The position numbers were made by a program, and so were the translations under genes. Below are positions 25,301-32,330 of a stretch of DNA of 64,000 nucleotides, in pieces (the stretch's first letter is position 1; each line of letters starts with the position of its first letter). Origin of the DNA: Anaerolineales bacterium UBA5797. GTDB lineage: Bacteria > Chloroflexota > Anaerolineae > Anaerolineales > Villigracilaceae. The DNA lies in contig DIDP01000087.1 of the NCBI GenBank assembly GCA_002418205.1, positions 109,169 to 173,168 on the forward strand. The letters run 5' to 3'. The notes under the pieces are model-generated. The model was not told the origin of the DNA. It was given only the letters and a program-made list of their open reading frames with translations, and ran no database searches.

Positions 25301-25973
25301 CCCGGACCTCGAGTCGAACCTGACGCGTCAGCGCACACAGGTGCGGCGCATGGGACCGATCAACCCGGAGGCGAAGCAGGAATTCGATCGGGAATCGGAA
25401 CGTTATTCGTTCATGCGCGCCCAGGTGGACGACCTCCGCAAGGCTGAGGAGGATTTGAAACAGGTCATTGCCGAATTGGATGAGTTGACGCGCCAGGAAT
25501 TTTCGAAGACATTCGACGCGGTGGACAAGCAATTCCGGGCGATGTTCACGCGTTTGTTTGGCGGCGGCTCGGCGCGGCTGGCGTTGACCGATCCGGATAA
25601 CCTGGTGGAAACCGGGATCGAGATCGAGGCGCGTTTGCCCGGTCGGCGCGAGCAGGGTCTGGCATTATTGTCCGGTGGAGAACGCAGTCTGACAGCGGTC
25701 GCATTGGTCTTCGCTCTGCTAAAGGTATCGCCAACGCCAGTCTGTGTAATGGATGAGGTGGACGCGATGCTCGATGAGGCGAATGTGGGCCGCTTCCGCG
25801 ACCTGCTGCAGGAATTGAGCCGGGATACCCAGTTCATTGTTATTACCCACAACCGCAATACGGTCCAGGTGGCGGACGTGATCTACGGCATCACGATGGG
25901 ACGCGACTCAGCCAGTCAGATGATCAGCCTACGGCTGGATCAGGTTACAGAGGAAATGCTGAAACGGGGATGA
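22368..25973 (+). CDS. smc: Chromosome segregation protein SMC
   Basis: A 1201-residue SMC ATPase that folds and helps segregate the chromosome together with ScpA/ScpB. Walker A GPNGSGKSN is at 33-41. Two long coiled coils rich in Glu, Arg, Gln and Ala run from about 170-500 and 670-1010, flanking a hinge (about 505-665). The C-terminal head has the ABC signature LLSGGERSLTAVA and Walker B VCVMDEVDAMLD. The length matches bacterial SMC. The start follows a low-complexity stretch with no clear ribosome site, so expression may be coupled to rnc. A bidirectional terminator lies after the stop. Confidence 0.96.
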   Translation: MPLRLKSLELQGYKTFASRTTFEFASGITAIVGPNGSGKSNIADALRWVLGEQSYTLLRGKKTEDMIFNGSEHRARASMASAHIVFDNTAGWLPVDFTEVAMTRRAYRDGHNDYLLNDQTVRLRDLNELLSASGLADRTYTILGQGLVDASLALKAEERRKLFEEAAGVGLYRTRREEALKRLETTKRNLERVLDIMSELEPRLRSLERQAKRASEYTRAQADLKVVLLEWYGYHWHKSQQELTDAREVVKSQEARLQDAREAHARAQAEYNEFRERLSGLRAQLNAWHRQSSELHSQREEVSRELAVLEERQRALTASHTSLLADRERAVDEEKLARERLAEVDQESARLQLERAEAQKQYEEAQQVWQTKQAERAQLEAGLQAAREQIEKWNSQRAESQARLDELTARLESLNARLGAANQAIESAEASAREAGERVAQARKRREELEAQFKNAEENGNRIKREMERLEGERRAKNEERANRLAEHTRLKTQLEVLEQAEQSLAGYAEGARFLLDAARQMKLKGARGALSAALDVPAELERAITAALGDTLDAILLDVNEIEDALQLLESDEAGRAVLLPLGERTRQPLERPNDDDCFGAASELVNAPDDLRTAVNLMLGQTLIVRNRSAARRLMSVIPTHARVVTLRGEVFRGDGLIIAGKSASSSALSRPRQKRELTEALAALSAQIESLNHGVETLSRQIAEAQREFVQAEQATRESRVRLEEAEDSQKQAELESESARRQLEWQKSQHVQLKAEADEAASVRQNMIQLNSTVESEAVKAQEDVKTLSAQLSGMDLGEMQGQASYWSTRVAVIEKALEDVRARKDERGTDTERYDRLRADLATRIEEIQASLRLLNVEKTSLHEREGALHEQIEGLRVYIDPAEKDLNTAEAEETRLQEAEANAQRSLATTERLHNQVQLDLFRKQEALDNLRQKIMDDFGLVMFDYEPDVSGPVPLPLEGMVEELPVVTEISPDLESNLTRQRTQVRRMGPINPEAKQEFDRESERYSFMRAQVDDLRKAEEDLKQVIAELDELTRQEFSKTFDAVDKQFRAMFTRLFGGGSARLALTDPDNLVETGIEIEARLPGRREQGLALLSGGERSLTAVALVFALLKVSPTPVCVMDEVDAMLDEANVGRFRDLLQELSRDTQFIVITHNRNTVQVADVIYGITMGRDSASQMISLRLDQVTEEMLKRG

Positions 25974-25984
25974 TCTGGAAAAGC

Positions 25985-26021
25985 AAAACCGCCCGACTGA
26001 AATCGAGTCGGGCGGTTTTTA
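25985..26021. terminator. Bidirectional terminator between smc and the parvulin gene
   Basis: AAAACCGCCCGACT (25985-25998) pairs with AGTCGGGCGGTTTT (26006-26019), with A and T runs on both sides. Confidence 0.88.
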
Positions 26022-26036
26022 TGATCACAATGTTTC

Positions 26037-27335
26037 TTACCTTGGTGCGGCGGCGGCGGCGGGGGCGGTGGGAATATTCTGTTTCCACAGATCCGGGTAA
26101 TCGATGGTGGCTTCTTCTTTGGCTTTCGCAAGCCAGTCGTCAAAGGCTTTCTGGCGCTTCTGTTCCAACTGGGTTGGCGTTAGAGGCAGTTCCTGCCGAT
26201 CCAGCACCTGGATGATGTGATATCCAAATGAGGTTTTCACTGGCTCGCCGATCTCACCGATCGGCTGGCTGAAGGCGGCATCCTCGAATTCGGGGACCAT
26301 GACGCCTCTGCCGAACCAGCCCAGGTCACCGCCGGATTGGGCGGACCCTGTATCAATGGAAAACTCCTTTGCGTTCTTGGCAAAATCCGACCCATCCTTT
26401 ACGAGGTTGTAAACGATCCTGGCCTCGTCTTCGGTATTCACAAGAATATGTCGGGCCCAGACCTGTTCCTCGGTTGTGGGAACTTCCCTGCCGACCACCT
26501 CCATCAATTTTTCGCGCAGGATGCGTGCTTCATATACCGAACGCAGGGTGGCCTCACTGATGCCATACGATTCGAAATCCTTCAAGGTGCCTTCGTATTC
26601 GGATTTGAATCCTTCCACAGTGTACGGAGTTGCCGTTGCTGTTGCCGGTTCAGGGACAAAGGTCGGCGTGGGTGGTGCGGTCGTCGCGGTTGGTGTCGCT
26701 GTCGCGGAGGTGTCGGGTGTGGATGTCGGCTCGGGGGTGGAGGAGGCGAACTTGGTCGGTGTGGCGGTTGACGGGTAGAGGGTCAACTGCCTGGATGTCA
26801 GGGTCGGATATTCGAATGCTGTGGGGGTGATCGTCGGTGTTTCAGTGCCGTTGGGGTAGAAGCCATAGGCCTCCTGGACCGCCTTTTCGATCTCATCCGC
26901 CGAGACTGAGATGCTGCGTTTTTCGGCTTCCTGTCTGATCAGCGCTTCGTTGACCATCTGATCCAACACCTGCTGACCCAAAACTTCAGGGATCTGCAGT
27001 GTGCTCAGGATCTCCTGCTGCTGCTGGGTGGTGTCCATGCCGAAATTTTGCGAAAAGACCTGATATTGTTGGTACAGGTTAGAGAGGTTGATGCGTTGAA
27101 GCTGGACGCGCTCCTGCCAGCGTCCCAATGTGATCTTTTCTCCGTTCACCACTGCAACCGGTTTTTGTAATTGCAGATAGTTCTGGTCGAGATAGCCATA
27201 ACCAAGCAGCAGTACCACGATGGTGATCGCGGCGATTGCGACTGCGCGTACGATCGCAACCTGCCGCCTTTCGCGTTCAAGGCGCGCAATGTGCTTTCTG
27301 GTGACAACTTTCGGTGCATTGCTCTGTTTTGCCAT
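26037..27335 (-). CDS. Membrane-anchored parvulin-type peptidyl-prolyl isomerase
   Basis: A 432-residue extracytoplasmic folding factor of the SurA/PrsA kind. A basic cytoplasmic tail is followed by one transmembrane helix (about 27-46) and a SurA-N type chaperone region (VVNGEKITLGRWQERV, about 57-165). Next comes a Thr/Pro/Ala-rich linker (about 165-240). The PpiC domain (about 290-395) carries WARHILVNTEDEA, GGDLGWFGRG and FGYHIIQVLDR. The C-terminus ends in a run of Ala. The start at 27335 is followed immediately by a lysine-rich segment; upstream lies the rpsR terminator, so the gene has its own promoter or depends on read-through. Confidence 0.88.
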   Translation of the reverse strand: MAKQSNAPKVVTRKHIARLERERRQVAIVRAVAIAAITIVVLLLGYGYLDQNYLQLQKPVAVVNGEKITLGRWQERVQLQRINLSNLYQQYQVFSQNFGMDTTQQQQEILSTLQIPEVLGQQVLDQMVNEALIRQEAEKRSISVSADEIEKAVQEAYGFYPNGTETPTITPTAFEYPTLTSRQLTLYPSTATPTKFASSTPEPTSTPDTSATATPTATTAPPTPTFVPEPATATATPYTVEGFKSEYEGTLKDFESYGISEATLRSVYEARILREKLMEVVGREVPTTEEQVWARHILVNTEDEARIVYNLVKDGSDFAKNAKEFSIDTGSAQSGGDLGWFGRGVMVPEFEDAAFSQPIGEIGEPVKTSFGYHIIQVLDRQELPLTPTQLEQKRQKAFDDWLAKAKEEATIDYPDLWKQNIPTAPAAAAAPR

Positions 27336-27355
27336 TCATTAACTCCAAAAGGCAA

Positions 27356-27398
27356 ATGCGGGGCATGAAACCGCGTGTAAGCGAATCATGCCCCGCAT
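27356..27398 (-). terminator. Terminator after rpsR
   Basis: A 13-bp perfect inverted repeat (27356-27368 and 27386-27398) followed on the minus strand by TTGCCTTTTGG. It separates the rpsF-ssb-rpsR operon from the parvulin gene. Confidence 0.65.
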
Positions 27399-27411
27399 CC
27401 CTTGTTTGATA

Positions 27412-27690
27412 TCAGCGCATTTCATCTGCCTGCGCCCCGGTGAAGGGCAGCAGGGCGATCTGGCGCGCCTGTTTTACAGCCGCAGCGACCGCGCGTTGAT
27501 GTTTTGCGCAATTTCCCGTCTGCCTGCGAGGACGGATCTTGCCCTCCTCCGTGACGAACTTTCTAAGCAGGTCGGTCTTTTTATAATCAATGGTCAGGGT
27601 CTTGTCCGCGCAAAACTGACAAAACTTCGGTTTTGCGAAGAAGCGGCGTTCGCCGCCCTGTCCATCAGATGATCGTCTGTCTTCACTCAT
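27412..27690 (-). CDS. rpsR: 30S ribosomal protein S18
   Basis: S18 binds the platform of the 30S subunit as a dimer with S6. The 92-residue protein contains the conserved core IDYKKTDLLRKFVTEEGKI followed by PRRQTGNCAKHQRAVAAAVKQAR. It keeps four possible zinc ligands (CQFC in the N-terminal part and NCAKH later), so it is the zinc-type variant. The C-terminus (LLPFTGAQADEMR) is typical. It is the last gene of the classical rpsF-ssb-rpsR operon, 55 bases from ssb. Confidence 0.96.
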   Translation of the reverse strand: MSEDRRSSDGQGGERRFFAKPKFCQFCADKTLTIDYKKTDLLRKFVTEEGKIRPRRQTGNCAKHQRAVAAAVKQARQIALLPFTGAQADEMR

Positions 27691-27745
27691 GTGTTACTCC
27701 AATATGTTTTGATTCGAACTCAGGCATTGTCCGGAGCACTTCCCG

Positions 27746-28168
27746 TTAGAAGGGGAACTCATCCTCGGATGGGGCGGAGTTTTCCTCTTCCATCGCCACA
27801 TCGCTGCCGGATTGGGGGTGGTTGTTGTGGTCACGTCGTTCGCCAAGCATCATCATCTCGTTGGCAACGATCTCCACGCTGGTGTGTTTGACACCTTCCT
27901 TGTCGTCCCAGCGGCGGGTCTGCAGCCTGCCTTCAACGTAGACCTGCTGTCCTTTGTTGAGGTATTGTTTGCAGATCTCAGCCAGGTTGCCCCACGCCAC
28001 CACATTGAACCATTCTGTCTCGTTGTGACGTTCGCCGTCCGCGGTGTTCCACGAGCGGCTGACCGCCACAGTAAAGGTTGTTACGGGTCTGCCGGAGGGC
28101 GTATAGCGCATTTCCGGTTCCTTGCCCAGATGACCTATGATTTGTACTTTATTTAAACCTCGGCTCAT
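27746..28168 (-). CDS. ssb: Single-stranded DNA-binding protein
   Basis: SSB coats single-stranded DNA in replication and repair. The 140-residue protein has the OB-fold (VQIIGHLGKEPEMRYTPSG at the start, WFNVVAWGNLAEICKQYL, VYVEGRLQTRRW) up to about residue 108. A short acidic tail ends in DEFPF, the tip that recruits partner proteins. It lies between rpsF and rpsR, the usual arrangement, which couples its supply to ribosome synthesis. Confidence 0.96.
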   Translation of the reverse strand: MSRGLNKVQIIGHLGKEPEMRYTPSGRPVTTFTVAVSRSWNTADGERHNETEWFNVVAWGNLAEICKQYLNKGQQVYVEGRLQTRRWDDKEGVKHTSVEIVANEMMMLGERRDHNNHPQSGSDVAMEEENSAPSEDEFPF

Positions 28169-28222
28169 GACATACTCCTTAAAGATTGACCGGGTTACAC
28201 GGATTCGACCAACTACAATTAA

Positions 28223-28504
28223 CTATACGGTTGTCAGCATGTGGCGAAGGACGGGTTCGAGGAAGCGGATGTTCCGCTCCAGTTCACTGGTGGACTTCGG
28301 GTCAATGGTCAAGTTCATGAGAACGTACTGACCCTCGCGTTGCTTGCGGATCGGGTATGCCAGCTTGCGGCGTCCCCAGATTTCCGTCTTGTCCACGCTT
28401 CCGCCTGTTTCGCTGACCCAGCCCTGGACGCGTTCCACCGCGCCCTTAAAGGCGGTTTCATCCAGATCGGGCTGGATGATGCAAACCAGTTCGTATTTGC
28501 GCAT
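28223..28504 (-). CDS. rpsF: 30S ribosomal protein S6
   Basis: S6 is a small ferredoxin-fold protein of the 30S platform that pairs with S18. The 93-residue product starts MRKYELVCIIQPDLDE and contains IWGRRKLAYPIRKQREGQY, both diagnostic. The start is preceded by AAAGGAGG on the minus strand. First gene of the rpsF-ssb-rpsR operon; a hairpin resembling the S6:S18 autoregulatory leader lies 28 bases upstream. Confidence 0.96.
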   Translation of the reverse strand: MRKYELVCIIQPDLDETAFKGAVERVQGWVSETGGSVDKTEIWGRRKLAYPIRKQREGQYVLMNLTIDPKSTSELERNIRFLEPVLRHMLTTV

Positions 28505-28532
28505 GAGGGATTTTCCTCCTTTCCATGGGATG

Positions 28533-28564
28533 GCTCCTGTTCAAACCGCAGGTTTGCCGGGAGC
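28533..28564 (-). promoter_or_regulatory. Possible S6:S18 autoregulatory leader hairpin
   Basis: On the minus strand GCTCC (28564-28560) pairs with GGAGC (28537-28533), then an internal loop (CGG opposite AACA), then CAAACC pairs with GGTTTG around loop TGC. In rpsF leaders the S6:S18 complex recognises a CCG-containing bulge in such a hairpin. CCCGG is present here, but the exact register is uncertain. Confidence 0.45.
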
Positions 28565-28631
28565 GGAAAGGCACGTATGACGTACCTGTAGTAGCGGCGG
28601 AAGTTTATCACAGTTCCCGGAATCGGGGAGG

Positions 28632-28639
28632 GTTATAAT
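28632..28639. promoter_or_regulatory. Overlapping -10 boxes for divergent genes
   Basis: TATAAT on the plus strand (28634-28639) and TATAAC on the minus strand (28637-28632) overlap between rpsF and the aminotransferase gene. Neither has a convincing -35 box. Confidence 0.3.
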
Positions 28640-28697
28640 CTGCAAAAAAAGGTCTCCGAGGTGCAGAAGAACCTGGAGATCTGGAACCGAGGCTTTC

Positions 28698-30047
28698 ATG
28701 TTCGATCTTCCCAATGACGAAATTCTCTCCCTGTCAAAGGATCACGTTTTCTACACCTGGTCGGCGCAGGCAAAGGTCAACCCCATCGCGGTCAAGCGCG
28801 CGAAGGGCGTGTATTTTTGGGATGTGGACGACAGGCGCTATCTCGATTTCAACTCGATGACCATGTGCGTCAACATCGGTCACGGCGATGAGCGCGTGAT
28901 CAAAGCCATGCAGGAGCAGGCGGCGGAACTCCCCTATGCCGCGCCGGGGATGACGACCCGCATCCGCGCGCTGACGAGCAAAACCGTTGCGGATATCACC
29001 CCGCATCGCGCCTTGACAAAAATCCTGTTCACGCTCGGCGGAGCGGATGCCAACGAGAATGCCATCAAACTTGCCCGCGGCTATACAGGCAGACATAAGA
29101 TATTGACCCGCTATCGTTCCTATCACGGTGCGACGGCTGGCGCGATGGCAGCGACCGGCGACCCGCGCCGCCTCGTCTGGGAACCGAACCTGATGACCGG
29201 CATCGTGCATTTTCTCGACCCATACCGCTACCGTTCCACATTCCATCGCACGACCCCCGATATTCCCGAAGAGGAGTTCGCGCGCGATTATGTAAATCAC
29301 CTCGAGGAGATCATCCGCTACGAGGGACCGGAAACCATCGCGGCGATCTTGATGGAATCGGTCACAGGCACGAACGGAATCATCATCCCGCCGGACGGTT
29401 ACATGCAGGGCGTGCGCGCCTTGTGCGACAAATATGGCATCGTGATGATCGCCGACGAAGTGATGAGCGGATTCGGCCGCACCGGGAAGTGGTTCGCGGT
29501 CGAACATTGGGATGTGGTGCCGGACATCATGACGATGGCAAAGGGACTCACGTCCGCGTATGCGCCGCTGGGCGCGGTGGCAATGAAGCCCGGGATCGCG
29601 GCGGCGTTCAACGATACGCCGTTCGAAAGCGGACTCACGTATACGTCGCATCCCATTTCGCTGGCGGCGGCGGTGGCGAACATCAACGTGATGAGGGAGG
29701 ATCAGATCGTCGAGGGCGCGGCAGTCATGGGTCCGGTGTTGAAGCGGATGCTGTCCGATCTCGGCGAAGCGCACCCGTCGGTTGGGGATGTCCGATCCAT
29801 TGGCTTGTTTGGGATCATCGAGTTGGTGAAGGATAGAAGAACCAAAGAGCCAATGGCGCCGTGGAATGGTTCATCGCCGGAAATGACCGCGTTGAAGAAG
29901 TATTGTCTCGATCACGGTTTGTTCCTTTACACGCACTGGCATACTGTGTTGATCATCCCGCCGTTGATCATTACGGAAGAACAATTGAAGGAGGGGTTCG
30001 ATGTTCTGGATAAGGCGCTGGAGATCACGGATAAGGCGGCGAAGTAA
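28698..30047 (+). CDS. Class III pyridoxal-phosphate aminotransferase
   Basis: A 449-residue aminotransferase of class III (omega-amino acid type), moving an amino group from an omega-amine or omega-amino acid to a 2-oxo acid. Landmarks are LGGADANENAIKLARGY (cofactor phosphate site), YRSYHGATAGAMAATG, the Asp of IVMIADEVMSGFGRTGKW, and the Schiff-base lysine in MTMAKGLTSAYAPLGAV. The motif pattern is closest to taurine/beta-alanine-pyruvate type enzymes in memory, but the substrate is not established. GAGG lies five bases before the ATG. Single gene closed by a strong terminator. Confidence 0.88.
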   Translation: MFDLPNDEILSLSKDHVFYTWSAQAKVNPIAVKRAKGVYFWDVDDRRYLDFNSMTMCVNIGHGDERVIKAMQEQAAELPYAAPGMTTRIRALTSKTVADITPHRALTKILFTLGGADANENAIKLARGYTGRHKILTRYRSYHGATAGAMAATGDPRRLVWEPNLMTGIVHFLDPYRYRSTFHRTTPDIPEEEFARDYVNHLEEIIRYEGPETIAAILMESVTGTNGIIIPPDGYMQGVRALCDKYGIVMIADEVMSGFGRTGKWFAVEHWDVVPDIMTMAKGLTSAYAPLGAVAMKPGIAAAFNDTPFESGLTYTSHPISLAAAVANINVMREDQIVEGAAVMGPVLKRMLSDLGEAHPSVGDVRSIGLFGIIELVKDRRTKEPMAPWNGSSPEMTALKKYCLDHGLFLYTHWHTVLIIPPLIITEEQLKEGFDVLDKALEITDKAAK

Positions 30048-30049
30048 AA

Positions 30050-30082
30050 AAGTGACGGTCACCTCGAAGGTGACCGTCACTT
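30050..30082. terminator. Terminator between convergent genes
   Basis: A 14-bp perfect inverted repeat (30050-30063 and 30069-30082) with loop TCGAA, starting three bases after the aminotransferase stop and touching the stop codon of the GH20 gene on the other strand. Confidence 0.82.
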
Positions 30083-31516
30083 CTATTCCCACTCCACATC
30101 CGGCGAGTTGAAATAATTGATATTGAGTGCTCGCATATATTTGCCATGTTTCGCGAGGCGCTGTTTATATTCCTCCCAATTTTGACCTTTCGACGACCAG
30201 GCGAGTTCAGCGATACCAACGATGCGCGGAAAGGTCATGTATTCGATGTCCTTCATCGTGAGGACGGTCTCGGTCCACAGCGGTGCTTCGATGCCGAGAA
30301 CGTCGCTTTCTTCGAGTCCGTCCATGGTACTGCCGGGGTCCCAATCATAGGAATCCTTTACACTGATATATCCCGCCCAATCCAGGCCGATCGGCGTGGA
30401 CTCGTCGTATTTCATGTCAAGGTAGGTCTTGTTTCCGGGGGAGAGGATGATCTTGCAGCCCTGTTTCTTTGCATTCTGATACGCCGCGCCCTGCCAGTGT
30501 TGCGCGAGGGTGCGGGGATCCAATTCCGCATCGCCGATCTCTGCCCAGCCAACGGGGATTTTGTCATGGGCGAAAATAATTTGTTGAAAACGTTTGATGA
30601 AATACTTGTATTGGTCCTCCGGCGTGGACTTGGCTTCATCGCCGCCGATATGAATGTAGGGTGCGGGTGAGATGGCAGCCAGTTCGCGGATCACATCCTC
30701 GAGGAATTTGTAGGTGATCTCTGAGTTGATGTTGAGCGTGCTGAAGCCGACCTCGGTGCCTTCGTACAGCGGCGGCGCTTCCTCCGATTGATTCAGCTCA
30801 GGGTACGATGCCAGCGCGGCGTTGGTGTGACCGGGTGTATCGATCTCGGGGACGATGGTCACATAACGGCTGCGCGCATATTCCACGATCTCTTTGAATT
30901 GTTCCTGTGTGTAGAAGCCGCCGCCTCCACCGTTGACCTGGGTCTGCGCGCCGATCCCGGTCAGTTTGCTCCACGACTTGATCTCGATGCGCCAGCCCTG
31001 ATCGTCGGTGAGATGCAAATGCAGGCGGTTCATTTTGTAATGGGAGATCAGGTCGATGTAGCGTTTGATGTCCTCCACGCCAAAGAAATGTCGTGCCACA
31101 TCGAGCATGGCGCCGCGCCAATTGAATCGGGGAGAGTCGTGAATGGAAACGGCAGGCAGGCTGAGGGTCTGATCTTGAGGCGTGCCGGAGAGTTGACGGA
31201 GGGTCTGGGTTCCGTAGAACAGACCGGCGGGTTGATGGGCGCGGAGGTCGATCCCATCCGGTGTGATGGATAATTCGTATCCCTCCTCTCCCAAACTTGA
31301 GTTGTCCACCAGGGAAAGCCGGATCGAATTCCCCGGTTGATCTGCAAACCCCGATTCGATCTTGTGCCCCGTTGCCTCTGCGATGTACTCTGCAAGCGAT
31401 CCGACAATGGCGGCAACCTCTTCGTTGGGACCCGCAAAGATGCGGGTGTCTTTTGTGATCGTGAAACTGCCTGTGGATAGGGAAATCCCCGCCGGTCTGG
31501 GTATCAGGTTAAGCAT
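30083..31516 (-). CDS. Family 20 beta-N-acetylhexosaminidase
   Basis: A 477-residue glycosidase that removes terminal GlcNAc or GalNAc by substrate-assisted catalysis. The N-terminal GH20b domain is at about 1-120. The barrel shows FNWRGAMLDVARHFFGVEDIK cut short here as LDVARHFF, then HLHLTDDQGWRIEI, VPEIDTPGHTNAAL and the catalytic Asp-Glu pair in HIGGDEAKSTP. Trp residues near the end (IAELAWSS) line the pocket. No signal peptide is visible from ATG 31516, chosen because AAAAGG lies about ten bases upstream; longer in-frame starts run into the divergent gene. It may act on wall-derived amino sugars in the cytoplasm. Confidence 0.88.
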   Translation of the reverse strand: MLNLIPRPAGISLSTGSFTITKDTRIFAGPNEEVAAIVGSLAEYIAEATGHKIESGFADQPGNSIRLSLVDNSSLGEEGYELSITPDGIDLRAHQPAGLFYGTQTLRQLSGTPQDQTLSLPAVSIHDSPRFNWRGAMLDVARHFFGVEDIKRYIDLISHYKMNRLHLHLTDDQGWRIEIKSWSKLTGIGAQTQVNGGGGGFYTQEQFKEIVEYARSRYVTIVPEIDTPGHTNAALASYPELNQSEEAPPLYEGTEVGFSTLNINSEITYKFLEDVIRELAAISPAPYIHIGGDEAKSTPEDQYKYFIKRFQQIIFAHDKIPVGWAEIGDAELDPRTLAQHWQGAAYQNAKKQGCKIILSPGNKTYLDMKYDESTPIGLDWAGYISVKDSYDWDPGSTMDGLEESDVLGIEAPLWTETVLTMKDIEYMTFPRIVGIAELAWSSKGQNWEEYKQRLAKHGKYMRALNINYFNSPDVEWE

Positions 31517-31580
31517 GTTGTGTGGTATCCTTTTCCATATCATAAGCGGAATTGGATTATTCCACAATAAAGACGAACCC

Positions 31581-32330
31581 ATGGATAAGAAGCCTTCCAT
31601 CGACCTTGAAGTCATTGCTCCAATCTCGCTTGGCATCCTTTCCCTTGTCGGGATCGGGGTCGTCTTGTGGTTTGGTATATCGAATAATACGCGGGTCCCC
31701 GTCGAACCCCGCCCAACGAGCACACCGTTCCGATATGTACTGGTTGCCACCGAACCTGCTCTCACAACGCTGACGCCTGAAAATACTCCCACGTCCATTA
31801 CCCCGATATCGCCCATTATCTTGCCCACCGACGATGCGCAGGGCGCGTCAACGCTTCCACCCTTATTGACCGTGACGCCGGGCAACGCGCTGCCAACCCG
31901 TTCGCGTACCCCGGCGCCCTCCCTCACGCCCACCATCCCGTCCATTCTGAGCAAGGTGGATGACACCTACTTCGAGCTTTTGTATGAAGGAAATTGGGTG
32001 GAACAATCGGATGTGACCGGCGCCTTCCAGGAAACACTGCATATTTCCCTCTCGGTTGGGAATACGGTCGAGTTTACCTTTGTAGGGCGCCAGGTGATCG
32101 TTTCGTATCAGGCGGGGCCCAGCCTGGGACGGGTCGCGATCACGCTCGACGGCTTGACCTTCGAAGTGGATCAGGCAAACAGCACAACGAGAATCGTGGA
32201 TTGGGTCTCGAACATTCTTGTGCGGGGCACACACACCCTCGTGATCGAACACCTCAGCGGCGGCTCGGTCAACCTCGATTCGATCACCATCCCCGACGTC
32301 GCCACACCTAGTCCGACCCCATCCTCATAA
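31581..32330 (+). CDS. Membrane-anchored protein with Pro/Thr stalk and beta domain
   Basis: A 249-residue protein: short cytoplasmic start, one transmembrane helix (about 12-33), and a long Thr/Pro/Ser-rich stalk (about 40-120). A C-terminal domain of about 110 residues (YFELLYEGNWVEQSDVTGAF, VIVSYQAGPSLGRVAITLDG, LVIEHLSGGSVNLDSITI) resembles galactose-binding, jelly-roll type carbohydrate modules. Such domains are common on surface proteins of this lineage. No ribosome site precedes the ATG. It is divergent from the GH20 gene, and its last 23 bases overlap the 3' end of recJ on the other strand. Confidence 0.7.
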   Translation: MDKKPSIDLEVIAPISLGILSLVGIGVVLWFGISNNTRVPVEPRPTSTPFRYVLVATEPALTTLTPENTPTSITPISPIILPTDDAQGASTLPPLLTVTPGNALPTRSRTPAPSLTPTIPSILSKVDDTYFELLYEGNWVEQSDVTGAFQETLHISLSVGNTVEFTFVGRQVIVSYQAGPSLGRVAITLDGLTFEVDQANSTTRIVDWVSNILVRGTHTLVIEHLSGGSVNLDSITIPDVATPSPTPSS

